Assembly: GCA_050249235.1 (NCBI GenBank)
Contig: JBFWQW010000054.1
Coordinates: forward strand, 1-19,495
DNA length: 19,495 nt
Direction: 5' to 3'
From: JAEKLB01 sp050249235
GTDB lineage: Bacteria > Actinomycetota > Acidimicrobiia > Acidimicrobiales > CADCSY01
Shown: positions 16,365 to 19,495 of the stretch, in pieces
Layout: the number at the start of each line of letters is the position of its first letter
Numbering within the stretch: the first letter of the stretch is position 1
Position numbers and translations under genes: made by a program
Notes under the pieces: model-generated
Told to the model about the DNA's origin: nothing
Databases searched by the model: none
What the model saw: the letters and a program-made list of their open reading frames with translations, nothing else

Positions 16365-17876
16365 GTGGTGGAGCTGGCTGCGGTGGTCGACGCCTCCGGG
16401 GCGGTGGCCGGGACGAGGGCACGGTCGACCAAGGTGGCGGTGCTGGCCGAGCTGCTCCGGTCGCTCGAGCCGGACGAGGTGGCCGTGGCCGTGGCCATGC
16501 TCACCGGGGCGCCCCGCCAGGGCCGGATCGGCGTGGGCTGGCGCCGGCTCCAGGCGCTCGAGGTGACGCCCGCCGGCGAGCCGTCGCTCACCATCGGCGA
16601 GGTCGACCGGGCGCTCGACGAGCTCGCCGACTGCGAGGGCTCGGGCTCGAACGCCGAGCGCAACCGCGTGCTCGCCGGGCTCTTCGGCCGGGCGACGGCG
16701 CCGGAGCAGTCCTTCCTCCGCCGGCTGCTGACCGGCGAGCTGCGCCAGGGTGCCCTCGAGGGCGTGATGGCCGACGCCGTGGCCAGGGCGGCCGGCACGC
16801 CCCTCGCCGCGGTGCGCCGGGCGGCCATGCTCGGCGGCGACCTCGCCACCACCGCGGCCGTCGCCCTCACCGAGGGCGAGGCCGGCCTGACCACCGTCCG
16901 GCTGCAGGTGGGACGGCCGGTCCAGCCCATGCTGGCCGCCTCCTCCCCGGACGCCGCCGCCGCCATCGCCGAGGTGGGCCTGGCCTCCGTCGAGTGGAAG
17001 CTCGACGGCGCCCGGGTGCAGGTCCACCGGGACGGCGACGACGTCGCCCTGTTCACCAGGAACCTGAACGACGTCACCGCCCGGCTGCCCGCCATCGTCG
17101 AGGCCGTCCGCCGCATGCCGGCCCGGGCCTTCGTCCTCGACGGCGAGGCCATCGGCCTCGGCGACGACGACCGGCCCGGCGTGTTCCAGGACACGATGAG
17201 CCGCTTCGGCCGCCAGGACGGCGGCACCGGCGCCCCGCTCGGCGCCCGCTTCTTCGACGTGCTCCACGTCGACGGCGACGACCTGCTCGACCGCCCGCTG
17301 CTCGACCGGCTGGCCGCGCTCGACGCCGTGGTCGGCCCCCACGCCGTCCCCCGCCTCGTGACGGACGACCCTGCCGCGGCCGAGGCGTTCCTCGAGCGGT
17401 CGCTGGCCGCCGGCCACGAGGGCGTGATGGTGAAGGCGGCCGGGTCGGCCTACGAGGCCGGGCGGCGCGGGACAGGGTGGCGCAAGGTGAAGCCGGTCCG
17501 CACCCTCGACCTGGTCGTGATCGCCGTCGAGTGGGGCTCCGGCCGGCGCCGGGGTTGGCTGTCGAACCTGCACCTCGGGGCCCGCGACCCGGACGGCGGC
17601 GGCTTCGTCATGGTGGGCAAGACGTTCAAGGGGCTCACCGACGCCCTCCTCACGTGGCAGACCGAGCAGCTGCTGGCCCGGCGGGTGTCCGAGTCGGCGG
17701 GGGTGGTCGAGGTGCGCCCGGAGCTGGTGGTCGAGATCGCCCTCGACGGCGTGCAGCGCTCGACCCGCTACCCCGGCGGCGTGGCCATGCGCTTCGCTCG
17801 GGTCCGCCGCTACCGGCCCGACAAGTCGCCGACCGGGGCCGACACCATCGAGGCGGTGCGCTCGATGCTCCCGTGA
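16365..17876 (+). CDS. ligB: ATP-dependent DNA ligase LigB
   Basis: It seals nicks in duplex DNA with ATP and is an accessory ligase beside the NAD-dependent LigA. The 503-residue length matches mycobacterial LigB. The N-terminal DNA-binding domain has IGVGWRRLQ (55-63), LLTGELRQGALEGVMADAV (121-139) and RRAAMLGGDLA (151-161). The adenylation site is EWKLDGARVQ with nucleophile K212; FVLDGEAIGL, EGVMVKA and WRKVKP follow (motifs III-V), and the OB-fold ends with RFARVRRYRPDK. The start is GTG at 16365 or the adjacent GTG at 16368; the frame is open far upstream, but only as a shadow of the oxidoreductase gene. No good ribosome binding site lies at normal distance (GAGGAAC is about 14 bases away). 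The palindromic repeat copy B is immediately upstream and may affect expression. Confidence 0.94.
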   Translation: MVELAAVVDASGAVAGTRARSTKVAVLAELLRSLEPDEVAVAVAMLTGAPRQGRIGVGWRRLQALEVTPAGEPSLTIGEVDRALDELADCEGSGSNAERNRVLAGLFGRATAPEQSFLRRLLTGELRQGALEGVMADAVARAAGTPLAAVRRAAMLGGDLATTAAVALTEGEAGLTTVRLQVGRPVQPMLAASSPDAAAAIAEVGLASVEWKLDGARVQVHRDGDDVALFTRNLNDVTARLPAIVEAVRRMPARAFVLDGEAIGLGDDDRPGVFQDTMSRFGRQDGGTGAPLGARFFDVLHVDGDDLLDRPLLDRLAALDAVVGPHAVPRLVTDDPAAAEAFLERSLAAGHEGVMVKAAGSAYEAGRRGTGWRKVKPVRTLDLVVIAVEWGSGRRRGWLSNLHLGARDPDGGGFVMVGKTFKGLTDALLTWQTEQLLARRVSESAGVVEVRPELVVEIALDGVQRSTRYPGGVAMRFARVRRYRPDKSPTGADTIEAVRSMLP

Positions 17877-17964
17877 GAAGTTGCGGCGATTGGGCGAACG
17901 GGACCCGACGGTGGTCGCTGGCTACGCTCGCCGGACGGACGGACCGCCGGGGGCAGGGAGCGCC

Positions 17965-18012
17965 ATGAGGACGTGGATCGACGCGATGGCCGCCCACCTC
18001 GGCCGGTCGTGA
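17965..18012 (+). CDS. 15-residue leader frame overlapping the next gene
   Basis: ATG at 17965 follows AGGGAG (17955-17960) by four bases, one of the best ribosome binding sites in the window, yet the frame stops after 15 codons (MRTWIDAMAAHLGRS). Its TGA overlaps the GTG at 18009 of the next gene (GTGA), the same arrangement as for treS and glgB. A coupled leader peptide that delivers ribosomes to the downstream gene is the likely role. The peptide has no Cys run or codon bias pointing to an attenuator. The alternative is that the same site serves a GTG at 17973 in the downstream frame, 12 bases away. Confidence 0.45.
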   Translation: MRTWIDAMAAHLGRS

Positions 18013-18515
18013 CCGCCGTCGCCGGCGGCACCAAGGGCACGGGCAGCTGGTTGCCCGGCGTCGAGGACGCCTCGAGCTTCCTCGACGGCCTGGCCGCCCT
18101 GCACCCCGAGTACGCCGCCGCCCTCCGCGCCGTCGAGGCCGAGCTGTGGGCCCAGACCGCCGTCGACCCGGTGACCCTCGAGCTGTGCCGCCTGCGCATC
18201 GCCCAGCTGCTCCGCTGCGACGGGGCGCTGGCCGAACGCACGCCGGCCGCCGTGGCCGCCGGCCTCGACGAGGCCCTCGTCGAGGTGCTCCCCCGCTGGT
18301 CGACCGACGACCGCTTCGACGCCCCCACCCGGGCCGCCATCGGCTACGCCGAGCAGCTGCTGGTCGACGCCCAGGGCGTCACCGACGACCACGCCGCCTC
18401 GGTGATCGCCGCCATCGGCGAGGGTGGCTTCCTCGTCCTCACCTACGGGTGCGGACTGTTCGAGACGATGCAGCGCGCCCGGCTGGTGCTGGGCGCCGGA
18501 GGAGACCGACCATGA
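18009..18515 (+). CDS. Carboxymuconolactone decarboxylase (AhpD-fold) protein 1
   Basis: The 168-residue product is an all-helical CMD/AhpD-fold protein; such proteins are decarboxylases, alkylhydroperoxidase-like thiol enzymes or uncharacterised. The core is VTLELCRLRIAQLLRCDGAL (55-74). C70 holds the first Cys position of the CxxC motif, but the second is Ala (CDGA), so a disulfide thiol peroxidase role is unlikely; C60 is an extra Cys. A later GYAEQLLVD helix and a C-terminal LVLTYGCGLFETMQRARL helix complete the fold. GTG at 18009 has no site of its own and overlaps the leader stop; an upstream GTG at 17973 is possible but adds a Pro/Arg-rich tail. It overlaps the next CMD gene by four bases (ATGA), so the two are a coupled pair and may form a hetero-oligomer. 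Confidence 0.8.
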   Translation: MTAVAGGTKGTGSWLPGVEDASSFLDGLAALHPEYAAALRAVEAELWAQTAVDPVTLELCRLRIAQLLRCDGALAERTPAAVAAGLDEALVEVLPRWSTDDRFDAPTRAAIGYAEQLLVDAQGVTDDHAASVIAAIGEGGFLVLTYGCGLFETMQRARLVLGAGGDRP

Positions 18516-19000
18516 GCAGCGTGCCCCGCACCAGCGTCCGCCCCGACGGCCGCCACACCGACCTGGCCGACGTCGCCCCGAGGCTGGCCGCCGCCCAGGC
18601 CGCCTTCCAGCAGGTGGCCTATCCCGGCAGGATCGACCTCGTCACCCGCGAGCTGGTGCGGATCCTCAGCGGCCGGCTGGCCCACTGCAACGTCTGCCGC
18701 AACCTCCGCCTCAACGCCGCGGTCAAGCGCGGCTTCGAGGAGTCGATGACGGCCCATCTCGAGGACCCCGAGCACGCCGCCGACCTCACCGACCGCCAGC
18801 GGGCCGCCCTCGTCCTGGCCAACGCCTTCTTCGACGACCCGGCCGGCTATCCCGCCGGCGCCAGGCGCGAGCTCGTCGAGCTGTTCGAGCCCGACGAGCT
18901 GGCCGAGCTCGTGCTCGACCTCATCCGCTTCCGGCCCGGCTCGAAGCTCGCCGTCGCGTCCGGCACCGAGCCCGTCACCGACGAGCTCATCTACCAGTAG
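18512..19000 (+). CDS. Carboxymuconolactone decarboxylase (AhpD-fold) protein 2
   Basis: The 162-residue product is a second CMD/AhpD-fold protein, distinct from its neighbour. The core helix is LVTRELVRILSGRLAHCNVC (43-62), with an intact CxxC (C59, C62); the His that follows in AhpD (CxxCxxxH) is Arg here (R66). ALVLANAFFDDPAGYP and LVLDLIRFRPGSKLAVA complete the fold. An alkylhydroperoxidase-like or dehydrogenase-type redox role is possible; the substrate is unknown. The start is ATG at 18512, with GGAGGAG (18498-18504) seven bases ahead, overlapping the stop of the first CMD gene by four bases. Confidence 0.85.
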   Translation: MSSVPRTSVRPDGRHTDLADVAPRLAAAQAAFQQVAYPGRIDLVTRELVRILSGRLAHCNVCRNLRLNAAVKRGFEESMTAHLEDPEHAADLTDRQRAALVLANAFFDDPAGYPAGARRELVELFEPDELAELVLDLIRFRPGSKLAVASGTEPVTDELIYQ

Positions 19001-19017
19001 GTCCGGCGGCCTCGGCT

Positions 19018-19087
19018 CGACCGGGCCGACGTCACCTGCGTGGTTGAGGTCCGAACAGCTTCGCTCCTGTAGGGGTCGGCCCGGTCG
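19018..19087. repeat. 13-bp perfect inverted repeat after the CMD operon
   Basis: CGACCGGGCCGAC (19018-19030) and GTCGGCCCGGTCG (19075-19087) pair perfectly around a 44-base loop, 18 bases past the second CMD stop. The loop has a smaller ACAG/CTGT stem. It could terminate the CMD operon or be a structured RNA or a remnant of a mobile element. The remaining bases to about 19206 hold nothing I recognise; they are T-richer than the genes. Confidence 0.45.
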
Positions 19088-19206
19088 GCCGTTCGCCTCG
19101 CGCGATGGGCCTTCCTCGTTCCGCCCAGCTTCCTTCGGTCCGGCTCGGGTCTGGCGCACTGCCCGCGAAGAGTCGTTGTGCTGGTTGGGTGTCTTTGCGT
19201 TCGGGG

Positions 19207-19235
19207 TTGTGGCTGTCACTACTTGTCGATAGCAT
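19207..19235 (+). promoter_or_regulatory. Promoter of the DUF222 gene
   Basis: TTGTGG (19207-19212) and TAGCAT (19230-19235) with a 17-base spacer resemble a housekeeping promoter. The start of transcription would fall near 19242-19243, at the GTG codon itself, which would make a leaderless message. The LexA box begins at the last base of the -10 hexamer. Confidence 0.5.
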
Positions 19236-19250
19236 CGAACAGGTGTTCGA
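19235..19250. promoter_or_regulatory. LexA (SOS) box
   Basis: TCGAACAGGTGTTCGA fits the Gram-positive/mycobacterial SOS box TCGAAC-N4-GTTCGA exactly, with 7-bp perfect arms. It overlaps the end of the -10 hexamer, the expected transcription start and the GTG codon, an ideal place for repression by LexA. 13E12-family genes in Mycobacterium tuberculosis are known to carry such boxes, which supports the assignment. Confidence 0.85.
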
Positions 19251-19495
19251 GCAGCGGATGGCGGTGCTGGAAGCCGCGGTCGACGGGCTGACGGTGCCGG
19301 CCGGCGGCCCAGCCCTGGCCCGGCTGGTGGCGTTGCGGCACCGGCTGGATGCCGTGCTGGCGTTGGCGGTCGATGCGTTCGAGCGGGACGGGCTGTGGGA
19401 GACCGACGGGGCCACCTCGATGGTGGGCTGGTTGCGGGACCGGGCCGGGATCGACCGGCGCGACACCGCCCGGTTGCGGGCCACCGCCCGCACCC
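19243..19495 (+). CDS. DUF222 (13E12 repeat family) protein, HNH endonuclease type, 5' part
   Basis: The visible 84 residues match the N-terminal DUF222 domain: ALARLVALRHRLDAVLALAVDAF, then DGLWETDGATSMVGWLRDRAGI and ARLRATAR (pieces at about 25-47, 50-71, 76-83). Full-length relatives usually run to 400-500 residues with a C-terminal HNH nuclease domain, which lies beyond the window edge and so is not seen. The start is GTG at 19243, as a leaderless start set by the promoter and SOS box, or ATG at 19258, which has only a weak GAGCAG site. The SOS box predicts induction by DNA damage. These genes are often present in many copies in actinobacterial genomes and are thought to be mobile or selfish. 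Confidence 0.8.
   Translation, partial: MFEQRMAVLEAAVDGLTVPAGGPALARLVALRHRLDAVLALAVDAFERDGLWETDGATSMVGWLRDRAGIDRRDTARLRATART

Noticed and set aside
13642..16422. Open frame of 926 codons on the minus strand
   Set aside because: It is antisense to the molybdopterin oxidoreductase, which has clear motifs and a strong ribosome binding site on the plus strand; the lower end only shadows the SDR gene.
19049..19064. CCGAACAGCTTCGCTC as a second SOS box
   Set aside because: The right half lacks the GTTCG half-site, so it does not fit the LexA consensus.
19032..19493. Minus-strand frame of 153 codons at the right end
   Set aside because: It is antisense to the DUF222 gene and crosses its promoter and SOS box; composition is Ser/Arg/Pro-rich without motifs.

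Overview
The window is very GC-rich DNA with dense gene packing, frequent GTG starts, 4-base GTGA/ATGA start-stop overlaps and G-rich ribosome binding sites. Gene content points to an actinobacterium: a complete GlgE alpha-glucan pathway, a mycobacterial-type ATP-dependent DNA ligase (LigB) and a DUF222/13E12-family gene behind a Bacillus/Mycobacterium-type LexA box. A deep-branching lineage such as Acidimicrobiia is plausible, but that is inference.

Layout. (1) 76-11253, minus strand: a membrane-anchored protein of unknown function with a duplicated exported domain, then glgE, treS, a maltokinase gene, glgB and a GH57/DUF3536 protein. From glgE on, genes overlap by 4 bases or lie 25-27 bases apart, so they read as one operon. 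TreS converts trehalose to maltose, maltokinase makes maltose-1-phosphate, GlgE polymerises it into alpha-1,4-glucan and GlgB branches the product. (2) 11254-11656: a divergent intergenic region with 24/25-base direct repeats. (3) 11657-12844, plus: an amidohydrolase_2-family enzyme. (4) 13007-14162, minus: an NTF2-like protein and a short-chain dehydrogenase, coupled. (5) 14254-16263, plus: a molybdopterin oxidoreductase, divergent from the NTF2-like gene across a 91-base region with nested inverted repeats. (6) 16365-17876, plus: ligB. (7) 17965-19000, plus: a 15-codon leader frame overlapping the first of two carboxymuconolactone-decarboxylase-fold genes. (8) From 19243: the 5' end of a DUF222 (HNH endonuclease-type) gene with a consensus SOS box on its promoter.

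The most unusual structure is a palindromic repeat present twice: a 53-base copy inserted in frame in the GH57/DUF3536 gene (788-840), and a 70-base copy on the other strand between the molybdopterin oxidoreductase and ligB (16268-16337). It is open in the reading frame it occupies, which suggests a mobile palindromic element able to sit inside proteins, similar in behaviour to Rickettsia palindromic elements. Other points of interest are the SOS box, the missing molybdenum-ligand residue in the oxidoreductase and the duplicated-domain membrane protein before glgE.
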